From the NCBI GenBank assembly GCA_021162935.1, contig JAGGXR010000115.1:1-64000 (forward strand): a stretch of DNA of 64,000 bases. Direction: 5' to 3'. The notes beneath the pieces were generated by a model. The model worked only from the letters and a program-made list of their open reading frames with translations, was not told the DNA's origin and did not search any database. The stretch's first letter is position 1, and each line of letters opens with the position of its first letter. Positions 16,516 through 28,200 of this stretch are shown here, in pieces. The stretch comes from Deltaproteobacteria bacterium (GTDB lineage Bacteria > Myxococcota_A > Polyangia > HGW-17 > SLPX01). A program made the position numbers and the translations under genes.

Positions 16516-18836
16516 TACTGCGGCACCACCGACGTCACCCAACGTTCATAACTGACGAGGATTTCAGAGGGGTGGAGCGGATCGAAGTCCTGGCCGATGA
16601 AAACAATCGTATTCGCCGAGGCCCGATAATCGAAACCGTCGCGACGGCTTCGGTCCAAGGCCTCCCCATCCTTTGCACAGGTTATGGACACACTGATGGG
16701 CACATGCCGAAGCACGATCGGCGACGAATTCGCCACGATATCTTCGATGATCACCTGCATGGTCGGCCCAAGATCCGTCTGGCACACCGAACCAATTTGT
16801 CCTCCGAGGGCCGTCACAATATCCGAATAGCCGCGTCCCGTCTCGGTCGCCGTTGAACAACCTCCTGGGGGCGGCGACACGATGGCATGAGCCACGCCAG
16901 CACCTTCCGGGTCTGACAATCCGGTCAGCAAATCCAAGGTAGGCTGAATCACGGGTTGCAGACAGTTCGGGTCAATGGGAGGATCGTTGTCGAATTCATC
17001 GGCGCAACCTGCATCTTCCACCTCATCGGGACGCTCGTCCGACACGTAAATGATCACCAGTTGCGCGTCAGTCCGAATATGCTTCGAATCATTGTCCGCC
17101 CTGGGCAAATGCCCCTGTATGGCATGGAGCCCCTGGGTCAGGCCGTACTCGGCGCCACCTTCTGGTTGAAGCGCTCCCCATGGCTCGATGGCGCAGGCCT
17201 GAAAAGCATTCAAATCACCAGGCCCCAAAAACTGGTCGGCCGACTGGCCGTTCCCCGTGCAGAAGACCCCGTTGTTCTCGATGTTGACGTCCACCACGCC
17301 CATTCTGAAATCCAGGCCATACGCCTGGGCGCGATTGAAGAAGTCCACCGCGTTCGAAGCAACGCTCTGCTGTTCCTCGCTCATGGAACCGGACTCGTCG
17401 ATGACCCAAATGATGTCCGCCTTAGGGACCCGCGACAAAGAATAGGCCTCGCATTCCGGCACCTGACCATCGGTGGGGCCGGCCAAGCAGGTGCCGTTCG
17501 AGGCGTCCTCCAAATGCTGGATGGCATGCTGGTCGTAGTTACTATAGTCGCCCAGCCGGGACACGGCCCCCATCACCACGACCCACATGTCTCCTGAAGG
17601 CGGATCAGGCGGATCGCCGGATTTTTCGTACCGATACTGCACCGTGAACGCCACGACGAACGTGGTATCCGACGCCAGCACAATGGGATTGCCCTGCTCG
17701 TCGGTATAGGCATCGGCCTCGGGTAGAGCCGAATACTCCGAAACCTCACGGCCCATCAGGCCAGCCAGAAGCTTGTTGCGCACATCGATGATATTCGTTC
17801 GGTCCAGGCCTGACAGGTCCACGACCGCCGAGACCACCGTGGGCATCAGGTCATGGCTCACCCGGGCGGCGCCAGAAGCCCTCATGTTGACATGCGTCGT
17901 CCCAAACACACCCGCCAACTCATTCCGAATGGCGAGAGCCTCCTCCTGGACATTGTCAGCGGCAGGCTCCCGAGCCAACACGAAGCCGGCCGTACCGTCG
18001 TCCTGCTCGGGGAGATCGAAGACAGCGGCAGCACCACCGCAGGCAGTCGTGTTGAGGCAGTCCGAATCATCGCAGTCGACCTGGCTGTCCCCATCGTCGT
18101 CCGTCCCGTTGTCGCAACGCTCGTCCCCCTTGTTCATGACACGTTCTTCTACGTACTTGGCCTTGACGGAAATGCCGATCTGGAACTTGGACGTCGTCTG
18201 ATACTGCACAGGCTTTCGTCCGTATGGATTATCCTCGGTCTGCTTGTTGCAAATGAAGCTGCCCTCCTGGGAGTCCGGCACCCCGTCACCGTCCGTGTCC
18301 GAATTGAGGGGATCGGTCTCCCCGCCAGCACATTCGAAAACAACCGGCGGGTCGCATTTGCCAGAGGCAAGGCAGAACTGCCCAGGCCCACATTGATCCC
18401 CTTGTCCAGAGGGATCACAATCGGTCCTGCAATGGCCGACCATTCCGTCTCCGTTGCGGTCCTCTTCGCCGTCCGCCACCCCATCATTGTCGCTGTCGAG
18501 ATCCAAATAGTCGGGGACACCATCGCCATCCGTGTCACGAGGAGGCGTCTGCGGACTGGCATCACCAGTCTCGATAGAGTCCGGAATCCCATCCCCATCA
18601 CTGTCACGATCGAGGTAATCAGGCACGCCGTCGTGATTCGAATCGCGACCATAGTCACCATACATACAACCTTCATCCCCATTGTAGATGGTGTCTCCGT
18701 CGTCGTCTCCCCAAAAATCACACTGATGCGTCCAGGCCGCATCCGCTGGTGTGTTGTCATTGTGCCCGGAAGACGGCGGCGGTCCACAGGCAACCAAAAA
18801 GACAGCCGACATCACTATCAACAAGCGAAATCTCAT
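16515..18836 (-). CDS. TSP3-repeat and VWA lipoprotein
   Basis: The start at 18836 has AAGGAGAGGG upstream and opens with a lipoprotein signal (FLVAC, lipid at C17); the longer frame to 19229 reads through the promoter region and is rejected. Residues about 35-190 carry thrombospondin type 3-like calcium repeats of the form DxDGDGxPD, interrupted by a Cys-rich part resembling the CDNGxDDDGD segments of Myxococcota surface proteins. A VWA domain with VIDESGSM lies at about 475-660. The C-terminal 110 residues are beta-rich. 773 residues in total. Probably a surface-exposed calcium-stabilised lipoprotein; ligand unknown. Its stop codon abuts the 160-bp palindrome. Confidence 0.88.
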   Translation of the reverse strand: MRFRLLIVMSAVFLVACGPPPSSGHNDNTPADAAWTHQCDFWGDDDGDTIYNGDEGCMYGDYGRDSNHDGVPDYLDRDSDGDGIPDSIETGDASPQTPPRDTDGDGVPDYLDLDSDNDGVADGEEDRNGDGMVGHCRTDCDPSGQGDQCGPGQFCLASGKCDPPVVFECAGGETDPLNSDTDGDGVPDSQEGSFICNKQTEDNPYGRKPVQYQTTSKFQIGISVKAKYVEERVMNKGDERCDNGTDDDGDSQVDCDDSDCLNTTACGGAAAVFDLPEQDDGTAGFVLAREPAADNVQEEALAIRNELAGVFGTTHVNMRASGAARVSHDLMPTVVSAVVDLSGLDRTNIIDVRNKLLAGLMGREVSEYSALPEADAYTDEQGNPIVLASDTTFVVAFTVQYRYEKSGDPPDPPSGDMWVVVMGAVSRLGDYSNYDQHAIQHLEDASNGTCLAGPTDGQVPECEAYSLSRVPKADIIWVIDESGSMSEEQQSVASNAVDFFNRAQAYGLDFRMGVVDVNIENNGVFCTGNGQSADQFLGPGDLNAFQACAIEPWGALQPEGGAEYGLTQGLHAIQGHLPRADNDSKHIRTDAQLVIIYVSDERPDEVEDAGCADEFDNDPPIDPNCLQPVIQPTLDLLTGLSDPEGAGVAHAIVSPPPGGCSTATETGRGYSDIVTALGGQIGSVCQTDLGPTMQVIIEDIVANSSPIVLRHVPISVSITCAKDGEALDRSRRDGFDYRASANTIVFIGQDFDPLHPSEILVSYERWVTSVVPQ

Positions 18837-18917
18837 AGAACCCTCTCCTTGCCTTCGTTCTCTCATGGTTTTCACCACACGTTTACAATTCTGAGAAATA
18901 TTACTTCCATGCGATGC

Positions 18918-18932
18918 TTGACGCAACGTCAA
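18918..18932. promoter_or_regulatory. Palindromic operator candidate
   Basis: TTGACGcaaCGTCAA, six-base arms around a 3-bp spacer, about 85 bp upstream of the TSP3/VWA lipoprotein start and overlapping the possible -35 of its promoter. It may bind a dimeric regulator; not identified. Confidence 0.4.
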
Positions 18933-19068
18933 ATACCAGCCAGGCAAGTCAGGATAATCGCAAAGTCGGACGCACGTGCAAAATGTCATGCCGGGATGGC
19001 CCTGGAACCCACTATGGGGCAGGGTGGCGTCGACTTTGTGAGCGCCCTGACAAACCACGCAGCCCTGG

Positions 19069-19097
19069 TTGACGTTGACCGCTCTATTTACTATAAA
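19069..19097 (+). promoter_or_regulatory. Predicted promoter of HEAT-like lipoprotein gene
   Basis: TTGACG (19069-19074), 17-bp spacer, TATAAA (19092-19097). Transcription would start near 19104, followed by a small hairpin (CCTGTC/GACAGG, 19109-19126) and a leader of about 90 nt. Confidence 0.65.
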
Positions 19098-19195
19098 CCT
19101 GCGTGAATCCTGTCCGTAATGACAGGACACTTCACTGAGCGGCAGGGACACTGGGGTCCCGTTCGGCCATTCGACTGCGGGGAACAGGAGCAACG

Positions 19196-20587
19196 ATGAA
19201 ACAAGTGACAAGACGGATTTGGGTAGCATCGATGATGCTCGCCCTGCTGGGCCTGTCCGGCTGTAAGGTCAGCCTCGACCGAGTGGCCAAATGGAAAAAG
19301 AAGGGAGACACGGCCAGACTCAAGAAATGCCTCTCCGACAAAAAGCAGTCCCTCAAGGTCCGCACGGCGTCCGGCCTGGCCTTGGTCGACCTGGGCAATT
19401 GCTATGGCGTCGAAGCTATGCTCGCCCGAGTCCATAAACGAAGCAGCACCGAGGCATCCACCCTCGCGGATCGCATGGCAAAAGAACTCCTGCCACAGCT
19501 CAAGGGCCTCGACGACGGAAGCATCAAGGCCAAAGATGGTTTGTTCTCCGTGTGGCGGTTTGCCACGGTGTCCGTACGGGCAAACATCGAAGACAGGCTC
19601 GTCAAGTGGCTGCTCGACCACTACGTCGCCGCGGCAACGGCAGGTGAACACTCGGCAGCCAAAATCTTGTCCACCATGGGGCCCTTGGCTAGCAACGTCC
19701 TGGCCAAGTACCTCACCCTGGACCACCCAAAACTCTATGAAATCGCCGGAATCATCCGCAAGACCGCCGATGCGTCCGCCAAAAAGACGATCACGGGCCG
19801 CATCATCTCGAATCTCAAGGCCAATCCAGGCAAAATGAGCCGCCCCCAGGTGCTCTATACACTGGGCAGACTCTGCATGCCATCGGGAGTTTCGTATCTG
19901 CAAAATCTCGCCACAGCCGGAATGAACTACAAGATTCGACGCGAGGCACTCATTTCCTTGAGGCTCTGTCCCAATCCGAAGTCGATCGCAATCGCTGGTG
20001 GAATTCTCAAAACCATTTTGGACAGTGACATCAAAGGCACCCCCGTAGAACTCCCCAGTTTCGACGACCGAAAACCCGGAGTCATCGGCCAATGCTTCGA
20101 GTTGATGGACACGGTCCATCATTGGCCCCTTGCCAAGAAGGCGCTGCGACCGCTCCTGATCACCAACAACAACGCCCCTCTGCCCCAGGATGCCCAGGAC
20201 CAAAAACTCCTCATCCGAATGCAGGGGGCCCAATTCGCCGTGTACATGGGAGGCCTCGACGGACTTAAGATGATCCTGGCGGACCTCCCCAAAGATGTGT
20301 ATCCTCCCATCTACGTCAACACGCCGGCACTGGCGATCCGGCAAAAGTTTGCAAAAGGCAAGGACCGAATCAATGCACTCGCGGGGCTGCGGCAAACCTT
20401 GAAAAATGGAAGCCTCGTGGCTAAAATGATTGCCATAAAAAGTTTGGCGCGAATTGGTGAAAAAACAACTGACCTCCCACTGCTCCGGGCATTAGCTCGG
20501 GATCGGACTCCTGTTGCCGGCTGGAAGCCCGGAACGACGATTGGAGTGCTGGCATCGACGGCAGCAGAACGCCTAGCAGGGAAATAG
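19196..20587 (+). CDS. HEAT-repeat-like lipoprotein
   Basis: Lipoprotein signal with LSGC (lipid at C23). The mature part, about 440 residues, is all-helical with recurrent Leu/Ala-rich helix pairs such as [25 protein letters not shown] and [13 protein letters not shown], characteristic of HEAT/Armadillo-type scaffolds. Such proteins usually present protein-binding surfaces. No catalytic motif is seen. A GGAG site sits upstream of the ATG. The next gene (FHA) starts 42 bp later and may be co-transcribed. Confidence 0.8.
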   Translation: MKQVTRRIWVASMMLALLGLSGCKVSLDRVAKWKKKGDTARLKKCLSDKKQSLKVRTASGLALVDLGNCYGVEAMLARVHKRSSTEASTLADRMAKELLPQLKGLDDGSIKAKDGLFSVWRFATVSVRANIEDRLVKWLLDHYVAAATAGEHSAAKILSTMGPLASNVLAKYLTLDHPKLYEIAGIIRKTADASAKKTITGRIISNLKANPGKMSRPQVLYTLGRLCMPSGVSYLQNLATAGMNYKIRREALISLRLCPNPKSIAIAGGILKTILDSDIKGTPVELPSFDDRKPGVIGQCFELMDTVHHWPLAKKALRPLLITNNNAPLPQDAQDQKLLIRMQGAQFAVYMGGLDGLKMILADLPKDVYPPIYVNTPALAIRQKFAKGKDRINALAGLRQTLKNGSLVAKMIAIKSLARIGEKTTDLPLLRALARDRTPVAGWKPGTTIGVLASTAAERLAGK

Positions 20588-20629
20588 CGCCACACAGGAC
20601 GACGATTGACCACAGGAAGCGGGTTTTCC

Positions 20630-21277
20630 ATGGACCAAAGCAAGAAAACGATGCGCCATTTCTACTGCCGAGATATCCTATGGGATACATTCGAGCAGAT
20701 GGCCAACGACTTCGACTGCTCCATCGACTATCTCATCAACGAAGCGATGCGATACTACGCAACGAGCAAGAATTACCTGACACGTCAGGCCGCAGGCGGC
20801 GCGCCGGCCAAGCCGGCGCTTGCGAACAGACCCCCGGCCAGAATGCCTGACGACGGCGGTTATTCTCCGGCTAGGAGACCTGCGGGCCCACCACCCCCAC
20901 CATCCACCAGGCGGCCGTCGCCAGGACGCAGCTTTGGTTCGGGTCTGTCGAAGCGCCCGGTTCGCCACACACCGAAACCCGAAGGCCAAAGCGCACCAAT
21001 TCTGTACCTGATCTACAACAACCAACGGGTCCCAGTCGACAAGGACCAATTCATCATCGGCCGCGGCTCGAAGACATCGGATCTCGCTATCAAAGACGGA
21101 AACATTTCGCGAAAACACGCGGCTGTCATCCGACGCAACGGCGTCTACTACATCAAGGACCTCGGATCGACGAACGGCATCGACTACAAAGGGATGCGGA
21201 TCGACAACAAACGAATCGAAGAAGGTGACGTCTTTCACCTCTGCGACCACGAAGTGCAATTCACGTTCCGAGGATGA
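20630..21277 (+). CDS. RHH-like N-terminus plus FHA domain protein
   Basis: Starts at the ATG at 20630 (AGGAAGCGGG upstream); the TTG at 20606 is less likely. Residues about 8-45 (HFYCRDILWDTFEQMANDFDCSIDYLINEAM) resemble a ribbon-helix-helix fold. A Pro/Ala/Gly/Arg-rich linker follows, then a C-terminal FHA phosphothreonine-binding domain from about 135 with GRGSKTSDL, SRKH and STNG. This suggests a link to Ser/Thr kinase signalling, such as the kinase at 13.8-16.2 kb. The stop overlaps the recG start (ATGA). Confidence 0.85.
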   Translation: MDQSKKTMRHFYCRDILWDTFEQMANDFDCSIDYLINEAMRYYATSKNYLTRQAAGGAPAKPALANRPPARMPDDGGYSPARRPAGPPPPPSTRRPSPGRSFGSGLSKRPVRHTPKPEGQSAPILYLIYNNQRVPVDKDQFIIGRGSKTSDLAIKDGNISRKHAAVIRRNGVYYIKDLGSTNGIDYKGMRIDNKRIEEGDVFHLCDHEVQFTFRG

Positions 21278-23592
21278 CCCACTGCCCGCCATCCCTCATC
21301 GAACTCCTCCAACTTTGGCTCTGGTCTCCGCCCCAAACAGACAATGACTGGCAGAAGGCTCGCAAGGCATTTCCTCCCCTTGCAGGCTCAGACCCATGGC
21401 GCACAGACCTGGACCGGGCCCTCAAGACCGAACAAGCCTCCGACCTGCAACTCTCAGCGGCGCGAGGACTACGCCTCTGCGACGAGGCAGTGAGCGCGGA
21501 TGGAGTTGGTCCTGCTCCCCGATCGTCGAGCGGCACTTTGGATCAATCCGCCCTGACGAAACTCAAGGGCTGCGGCCCAAAGACAGCTCAAAATCTCTTG
21601 GAGGCAGGCATTGACAACCTAACCGCCCTGGCCATGCTGCTTCCAGTCGGCTACGAAGACTTCCGCAATGCGATCCCAATCGAAAAAGCCGAGGAGGGAA
21701 TGACTGCGGCGGTCACCGGCGATGTGCACAAGGTCGTCTGGGTGGGACCACCAGGCAGGCGACACCTAGAACTGCATGTCAGTGACGACGACGCCAGGCT
21801 GGTCTGCGTTTGGTTCAGGTTGGCCCGCGGCATGGTGGCCCGACTCCATCAAATGGATCGTATCACTGTGGCGGGCAAGATCTACCGCTATCGAAACCGA
21901 CTACAGATTTCGCACCCACGCATTCTGGACCCTCATGCCCTGCCTGGCCTGATGGCAAAGTACCCCGCCATCGAAGGAATTGGGGACCGCCGTTTGGGCC
22001 TCCTCTGCCGCCAGGCCGTGGATGCGGCGCCATGCGACGACGCACTACCGGCAGAAATCACCGACCCACTCGGGTTGCCAGACCTTCCGTCCGCCCTCCG
22101 CTTCCTCCATGATGTTCCCACCGATCTCCCGGAGGACCAAACCGCGCTTCTCCTCTCCGGGCGTCATCCAGCGCAACGACGGGTCCTGTTTTCGCGTATC
22201 TTCTCCGCACAACTCGAGTTGGCGCATCGACGCATGAGCATCGCTCGGGACCCGGCCCCCATCTGCACCAAACCCGTCGACATCACGCAAATGGAGCAGG
22301 TCCTCGAATTTCGCCTGACCGCGTCCCAACAAAGAGTCATCCATGAAATTCACGAGAATCTCGAATCGGGCAGCCCCATGCAACGACTCCTCCAAGGAGA
22401 CGTTGGATCCGGAAAAACCGCTGTTGCCTTCGCTGCAGCAGCCTCGGTGCTCTTTGCAGGGTACCAGGTGGCCTTCATGGCCCCTACCGAACTGTTGGTT
22501 CAGCAGCAGACCACCGTTCTGAGTCGATGGTCGAAGAAACTGGGCTTCTCCGTGCTGACCCTGACCGGCAGGACGCCGAAGCAGGCCAAGGCCAGCGTGA
22601 AGGCCATCATCGAATCGGGCAAGCCTGTCTTGATCGTGGGAACGCATGCCCTGATCAGCGCGTCGGTGTCCTTTGGTGCACTCGGATTGGTGGTCGTGGA
22701 CGAGCAGCATCGTTTCGGCGTGTTGCAGCGATTTCGGCTTCGTTGCAAGGCCGATGGAACCACCCCGCACCTCTTGGTCATGACGGCCACACCGATTCCC
22801 AGAACCCTGGCGCTCACCCTCTATGGAGACCTCGACGTCTCCGTTATCGATGAACTGCCTCCCGGCCGTCTTCCCGTCCAAACGGAGCGATACACCTATG
22901 AGCAGCGGGGTGATGCGTGGAAGCGCCTCAAGACACTCGTCGAAGATGAGAAACGGCAGGCCTACGTGGTCTGTCCCCTCGTCTCGGATTCGGATGAAGC
23001 GGGGTTGGCCGATGCGGAACAGACGGCAAAAAAGCTCGCCCGCCACTTTCCCGACGTAGGCCTCGTCCACGGACGCATGGATCCAGCCGCCAAGGAACAG
23101 GTGATCGAAGCCTTCCGCCGCGGCCTCCATCGCGTGCTCGTGGCCACGACGGTCATCGAGGTGGGCATGGACGTTCCTTCCGCCGCAGTCATCGTGGTGC
23201 TCAACGCAGAACGATTCGGTCTCGCCCAGCTCCACCAGCTTCGCGGGAGAGTCGGCCGCAGTCGGAACAACCAAGGATCCTGTCTCCTGCTCACAGGGCC
23301 CAAGGCCACCTGCCAGGCCGCCGAACGCATCGACACTCTGGTCCGCACCAACGATGGATTCGAGGTCGCCCAGGCGGATCTGGAACATCGCGGCCCGGGA
23401 GAACTTGCCGGTCGCCGACAATCCGGCCAAGGATCCATCCGGCTCGATCACGATTCCGTCCAACTCTTGGCAACGGCTCAGCGGGCCGCACGCGCGCTCC
23501 TTACCAAGGATCCGAATTTCGAGAAGCATCCGCAACTGCGGCGCCGCATGGAACAGATCTCACCCTCCGTGTTCGGGGCAGAAGCGGGGTGA
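21274..23592 (+). CDS. recG: ATP-dependent DNA helicase RecG
   Basis: Branch-migrating helicase for replication fork and recombination intermediates. Walker A is GDVGSGKT (in QRLLQGDVGSGKT), motif II is DEQHRFGV, motif III TATPIPRTLALTLYGDLD, and the C-terminal HQLRGRVGRSRNNQGSCLLL and RGPGELAGRRQSG are RecG hallmarks. The wedge/OB domain lies at about 95-230. At 772 residues it is longer than usual (about 690) through an N-terminal extension of about 80 residues before the LKGCGPKTAQNLL helix-hairpin-helix. Coupled to the FHA gene by ATGA. Confidence 0.95.
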   Translation: MTHCPPSLIELLQLWLWSPPQTDNDWQKARKAFPPLAGSDPWRTDLDRALKTEQASDLQLSAARGLRLCDEAVSADGVGPAPRSSSGTLDQSALTKLKGCGPKTAQNLLEAGIDNLTALAMLLPVGYEDFRNAIPIEKAEEGMTAAVTGDVHKVVWVGPPGRRHLELHVSDDDARLVCVWFRLARGMVARLHQMDRITVAGKIYRYRNRLQISHPRILDPHALPGLMAKYPAIEGIGDRRLGLLCRQAVDAAPCDDALPAEITDPLGLPDLPSALRFLHDVPTDLPEDQTALLLSGRHPAQRRVLFSRIFSAQLELAHRRMSIARDPAPICTKPVDITQMEQVLEFRLTASQQRVIHEIHENLESGSPMQRLLQGDVGSGKTAVAFAAAASVLFAGYQVAFMAPTELLVQQQTTVLSRWSKKLGFSVLTLTGRTPKQAKASVKAIIESGKPVLIVGTHALISASVSFGALGLVVVDEQHRFGVLQRFRLRCKADGTTPHLLVMTATPIPRTLALTLYGDLDVSVIDELPPGRLPVQTERYTYEQRGDAWKRLKTLVEDEKRQAYVVCPLVSDSDEAGLADAEQTAKKLARHFPDVGLVHGRMDPAAKEQVIEAFRRGLHRVLVATTVIEVGMDVPSAAVIVVLNAERFGLAQLHQLRGRVGRSRNNQGSCLLLTGPKATCQAAERIDTLVRTNDGFEVAQADLEHRGPGELAGRRQSGQGSIRLDHDSVQLLATAQRAARALLTKDPNFEKHPQLRRRMEQISPSVFGAEAG

Positions 23593-23668
23593 CCGCCGCA
23601 GGCCTCTACAAGAAAGAGACGACGAAAGTGACGTGTTGTGGCGGGCTCGTGACCGCTCCCTGCAGGGC

Positions 23669-25174
23669 CTACCAGGTCACGTCATACAGGGGGCCGAACC
23701 GCTCTTTGAGGTACCCGGAAAAACTCTCGGCTGAAGGAGGTCGACCCGTCACGCGTTCGACGAGCTGCGGGGCCTCGTAACGTCTCCCCTGCCGATGCAC
23801 CTGATTCCTGAGCCACTCACGAAGGGACATGAGGTCGCCAGCAGCAATCCGATCGTCGAAATCAGTGATCTGCTCCCTCGCAGCAACGGCGAATTGAGCC
23901 GCATACAGATTACCGAGCAAATAGGTAGGAAAGTACCCGATCAGGCCCATGCTCCAATGCACGTCCTGCAACACGCCGTCCGAGTCGGACTCCGGACGAA
24001 CACCGACCAAGGACTCCATCCGCTCATTCCAAGCTTCGGGCAAATCACCGACCGCCAGGTCACCCGCAATGAGGGCCTTCTCCAGCTCATACCGGACCGC
24101 GATGTGCAGGTTATAGGTGACCTCATCCGCTTCGACACGAATGAGACTGGGACGCACGCCGTTGACCGCCAAATGGAACGCTTCGAGGCTCACATCGGAC
24201 AAAACATCTCCAAAGGTCTCCTGAAGCACGGGGTACCAAAACCGCCAAAACGGCAGACTACGACCAATTTGATTTTCCCACAGGCGAGACTGGCTCTCGT
24301 GGAGCCCGAGGGACCCGGGTTCAGACAATGGTGTCCCTATGTGATCGAGGTCGAGCCCCTGTTCATAGAGGCCATGGCCCCCTTCGTGGATCGCCCCGAA
24401 GATAGCAGCCGGCAGGTAGTCGCCATGGTACCTCGTGGTCAAACGAACATCGTGCGGGTCGAAGCTCGTGGTGAAGGGATGCGCCGACTCGTCCAACCGG
24501 CCGGCCTCGAAGTCGAACCCCATGGCGTCGAGCACGCGCCGACAGAACGCCTCTTGTTTCTCAACCGAGAATCCTCGCCGCAGGATATCGGTCCTGGGAG
24601 AAACCGACGACCCCATCACCGCCTGCAGAGCTTTGGACGATTCATCCGACACCTCACGAATCAGGGGGTCCAAAAACGCGACCGTGGCCCCTGGTTCATA
24701 GCCGTCCAGCAGGGCATCATACGGATGTCCTCCATCGGGCCACCCAACCGCTGTTGCCTTCTGTCTCTTGAGGTCGATGACACGACCCAGGATCTCCTCG
24801 AACAGGTCGAAACGCTTGGCGGATCGGGCCGTAACCCAGACCTGATGCGCCTCGGATGTCACGCGGGCCAATTCCTCCACCAGAGACGTGGGCAGACACA
24901 ACGCACGTTTTCGATCCCGAGCCACCCGGTCGACCACCACCCATTCATCATCCGACAGGTCCATATTGGAACAGGCATCGAGCAGTTCTCCGATTCGGTC
25001 CGACGTGAATCTCTCGTGCGCCAGGCCGGCAAGAAGCGCCGTCTGCCTGGCACGCGCCTCCGCCCCAGCCCGGGGCATGAAGGTCTGCTGGTCCCAGTCG
25101 AGCAACTCGTGTATGGCCGCCAAGTCATGGACCCGTACCAACTCGTCCGTGAGTGCTTTCAAAGGATTGTCCAT
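23669..25174 (-). CDS. M32-family carboxypeptidase (Taq-type)
   Basis: Zinc metallocarboxypeptidase of 501 residues, the family's normal size. The metal site HEGGH lies at about residue 264, preceded by FGAI and followed by GLYEQGL as in thermostable carboxypeptidase 1. Upstream HPFTTSFDPHDVRLTTRY and downstream ESQSRLWENQIGRS are further family signatures. Releases C-terminal residues from peptides; cytoplasmic, no signal peptide. GGGGAGGAAG precedes the ATG. It lies 103 bp downstream of the giant TPR gene on the same strand and is convergent with recG. Confidence 0.94.
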   Translation of the reverse strand: MDNPLKALTDELVRVHDLAAIHELLDWDQQTFMPRAGAEARARQTALLAGLAHERFTSDRIGELLDACSNMDLSDDEWVVVDRVARDRKRALCLPTSLVEELARVTSEAHQVWVTARSAKRFDLFEEILGRVIDLKRQKATAVGWPDGGHPYDALLDGYEPGATVAFLDPLIREVSDESSKALQAVMGSSVSPRTDILRRGFSVEKQEAFCRRVLDAMGFDFEAGRLDESAHPFTTSFDPHDVRLTTRYHGDYLPAAIFGAIHEGGHGLYEQGLDLDHIGTPLSEPGSLGLHESQSRLWENQIGRSLPFWRFWYPVLQETFGDVLSDVSLEAFHLAVNGVRPSLIRVEADEVTYNLHIAVRYELEKALIAGDLAVGDLPEAWNERMESLVGVRPESDSDGVLQDVHWSMGLIGYFPTYLLGNLYAAQFAVAAREQITDFDDRIAAGDLMSLREWLRNQVHRQGRRYEAPQLVERVTGRPPSAESFSGYLKERFGPLYDVTW

Positions 25175-25277
25175 AGTCTTCCTCCCCGGTGCCGACAGAC
25201 GATGTTCGTCGCCGACTCCGGAACTCGTCTCGCGAGTCTTCCGTCAGTTGGTATCACTTGTCACAAACGAAGGGAAG

Positions 25278-28200
25278 CTATCCGAGCAAAAGGCCTTCGA
25301 ATCGAGCATCCGCGGCCCAAGCGAGTAGGTCCACCCATTCGGGATGCGCCGTGATCCGCTCATCCAGGTCAGAGACCACGTCAACCTGCAGGGACGACTG
25401 CTCACCTGCAAGTCTATCGAGCGCTCGAAGCGTCAGGTGCAGTTCGCCCGACATGAGCAGCCCAACCCGACGGGCCGTTGCCTGGACGGCTATCCATTGC
25501 TTCGCCACGAGATCTGCAGGTGCCACGCCTCGAACGGCATCGAGTTGCTGCGCAAGCGCGGCCGAACGCTCCTCGCCCAATGCCTCCTTGAAGGCATCCG
25601 CCAGCGTCTGGGCCGCCGCAGAAACAGTCCGATCATCCAGCCACGCCAACAAGGCCTCGCCGAACAGGAGACGATCCGCGTCGTCTCCCACGGCCAAAAT
25701 CCTGTTCCCCGGCCGGGACAGTTCCATACCATATCCAAAAACAAACCGCACTTCGTTTTGAACCAACCGTCTGGCGAACTCGGCATCCAACAGGAGCTGT
25801 GGTCCTTGCCCCACACCGACCACCAACGACCTGCCCTGACCATCGACCCTCCAGGCCATGCCATGATCCAGGCCGAGGCTCTTGGCCACCTCGCCGAAAG
25901 CATTCCCCAAGCCAGTCCGCTCTCCAATGGCCGTGCTCGAACCGAAGTCGCTCCAACGCGACAGGTCCACCACCTGCTCCATCTCGGCCAGCGCCTCCTG
26001 CAGGGTCTTGCTGTGATCGGGGGATCGGACCATCTTTTCATAGTCGTCTTCGGTCACCACGGGAACGAAGGACTTGTCGAACTCCTTGCGCATGTCCCTC
26101 AAGGAACTCTTCAGATCCCGATCCACCTTGCGAACCTCGGACAACAGTGACAGGAGGCACCAGGCCCAACGTCTCCTTCCTTCTGCGACGAGCATGTTAC
26201 CGAGGCGCACGATCAGGTCGAAATACGGAGGACCGAACCGCACCATCCCCGCCAGCACCATCTTCAGCTCTTCTGTATAGTCTTCTTTGGACTCGTACAT
26301 CGTCTTGAGACGTTCGAAAACCTGCCGATTGGGGCGCAATTCAGCCGCCATTCTCAGATAGGCCTCTGCCTTCTCACTGTCGCCAAACCGTTCCGATGCA
26401 ATATCGGCCATACGCACAAGGACCTCGCTCCGCTTCTCCTCCGACAGGAGGTCCTGGGTCGCTTCGAGCACCTCGAGGAGTTGACCCCACTCACCTCGAC
26501 GTTCCAGGATGGCCGCCAGCCCGTCGAGCGCACCCCGATTCCCCGGCTCGTAGGACAGAGCCATGTCGAACGCCTCCATGGCCTGGTCTTCCTGCCCCTC
26601 GTGGGCTGCATGGATCTGACCACGAGCCACCCATAGCGCTGCCAGGTCTTCTGGATCCGTCACGAGCTTGAGCATGCGACTGACGAGTTCTGCCGCTTCT
26701 TCGAGCCGTTCGGACCGTTGCATGAAGCGCAGGGCCCGCCACATCACATCGAGTTGCTCGGCACCTTCCTGCATGGCCCTCCCATAACAAGCACCAGCCT
26801 CTTCGTAATGGCCGAACGCATCTTCGAGAAGCACCCCAAGGGAGCTGTACACATGTGCTCGCGCCTCGGACTGATTCGCCACCACGAGTGCCCGCAAGAA
26901 CGTCCTGGCGGCATCCACGTTCCGGCCGTCGTGGACCAACTCTCCACCGAGGCCGATCAGGGCGCCGGCATGCAGTGGTTGTTTCTCCAAAGCCTTGCGG
27001 AACGCATCCTGCGCCTTATGCGGATCCCCCATCCGTAGAGCACTCTCGCCCAACCGATAGCTGACCATTGCCTGCTGTCCAACGTCCAACATCGCCAGGT
27101 CCGACCTGGTCGCCAGTTCTCCAAAGAGCTTGAACGCACCACGGAAATCCTCGCGATCGAACCGCTCGTTCGCCACCGCCAGGGCAGCACGAACGTCCTT
27201 GGGATTCAACTCGAAAGCTCGGTGTTCCAAGATATCGGCATCTCGTTCCTTGCTGGCAGCCCTCCAGGCCGCCGCCGTTGCATGCAGCCGATCCACCTCG
27301 GTGGCAAGTTCCCGTCCCGGAGCGGTCGTGCGGTCGAGGGCCTGGACGCCCGCCCACAACGCACGTGCCTTGTGCTCCCAATCCGCCATGCGACCGTATT
27401 CTTCGGCCAAGAGATCCCAGGCATCCACGGCGTCGGGCCGAACCACGACGGTCTTCCACAACCATTGCCTCCGCTCCTCGCCGGAAGCGGACCGGGCAAA
27501 CTCCAGCAGCTTCGCCCCGGCCTGCTCGAAGTCCAATTCCTCACCGTCCGGCAGGAGCGTCGCGCCCTTCTTCCAGGACTTGACCCTCCGTCCAAGCGCC
27601 TTGAGCGCCACTTTTGCCAAAGGATTCGTCTCGTCCAGCAGCCGGGCCTTGCGATAAAGACTCAAGGTCGAATGCGTCTGTTGTAGGAACCGATCGTTCA
27701 CTTCCGCGAGATGACAGTAGACGAGCGAAGCAACGACGTCCGGCTGAGTGGCCGCCTCCGCCTCCCGCCAACGAATGTAGCCCGACCAATCCCCGTCCTG
27801 CCCTGCAAGACGAGCCAAAGCCAATCGGGCACACCCAGCGCCCATCTCGGTTTCTTCCAGCAGCCGATAGATGCGACCGGCCTCTCCTGGATCCGAGAGG
27901 CCCCACTCGTACACACGGGCCAACTCCGAAAGAGCCCAGAAGCGACGCTCAGGCTCGGTGGAGACCCCAGCGACCTTTTCGAGTTGCTCGGCCATCTCTT
28001 GATACTGACCCTGAGAACGAAGGTCGAAGAGCAACAGGACCAACGCCTGCGTGTCCTCGGGGTTCACGCCGAGCACCTTCCGACAGAGCCCCTCGATGCG
28101 CACCGCATGATCCGGAACCTGTGCTCCCTGGTCCCGCTCGTGTTCGAGACGAATGGTCAAAGCTTCCTCGAAGGCCCTGAGCGCAACCTGATGGTCCTGC

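Larger units (their letters stand above)
18837..19195. promoter_or_regulatory. Divergent control region of two lipoprotein genes
   Basis: Lies between the TSP3/VWA lipoprotein gene (minus) and the HEAT-like lipoprotein gene (plus). It contains the palindrome TTGACGcaaCGTCAA (18918-18932), a plus-strand sigma70 promoter (19069-19097) and a 5' UTR hairpin (19109-19126). A minus-strand candidate is TTGCGT-17-TAATAT overlapping the palindrome. No further gene is evident. Confidence 0.5.

Noticed and set aside
18837-19229. N-terminal extension of the TSP3/VWA lipoprotein to 19229
   Set aside because: It would bury the signal peptide in the protein and run through the promoter region; the start at 18836 has a strong ribosome-binding site and a lipobox.
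19091-20395. Minus-strand ORF of 434 codons opposite the HEAT-like lipoprotein gene
   Set aside because: The plus-strand gene has a signal peptide, lipobox, ribosome-binding site and promoter; the antisense frame has none.
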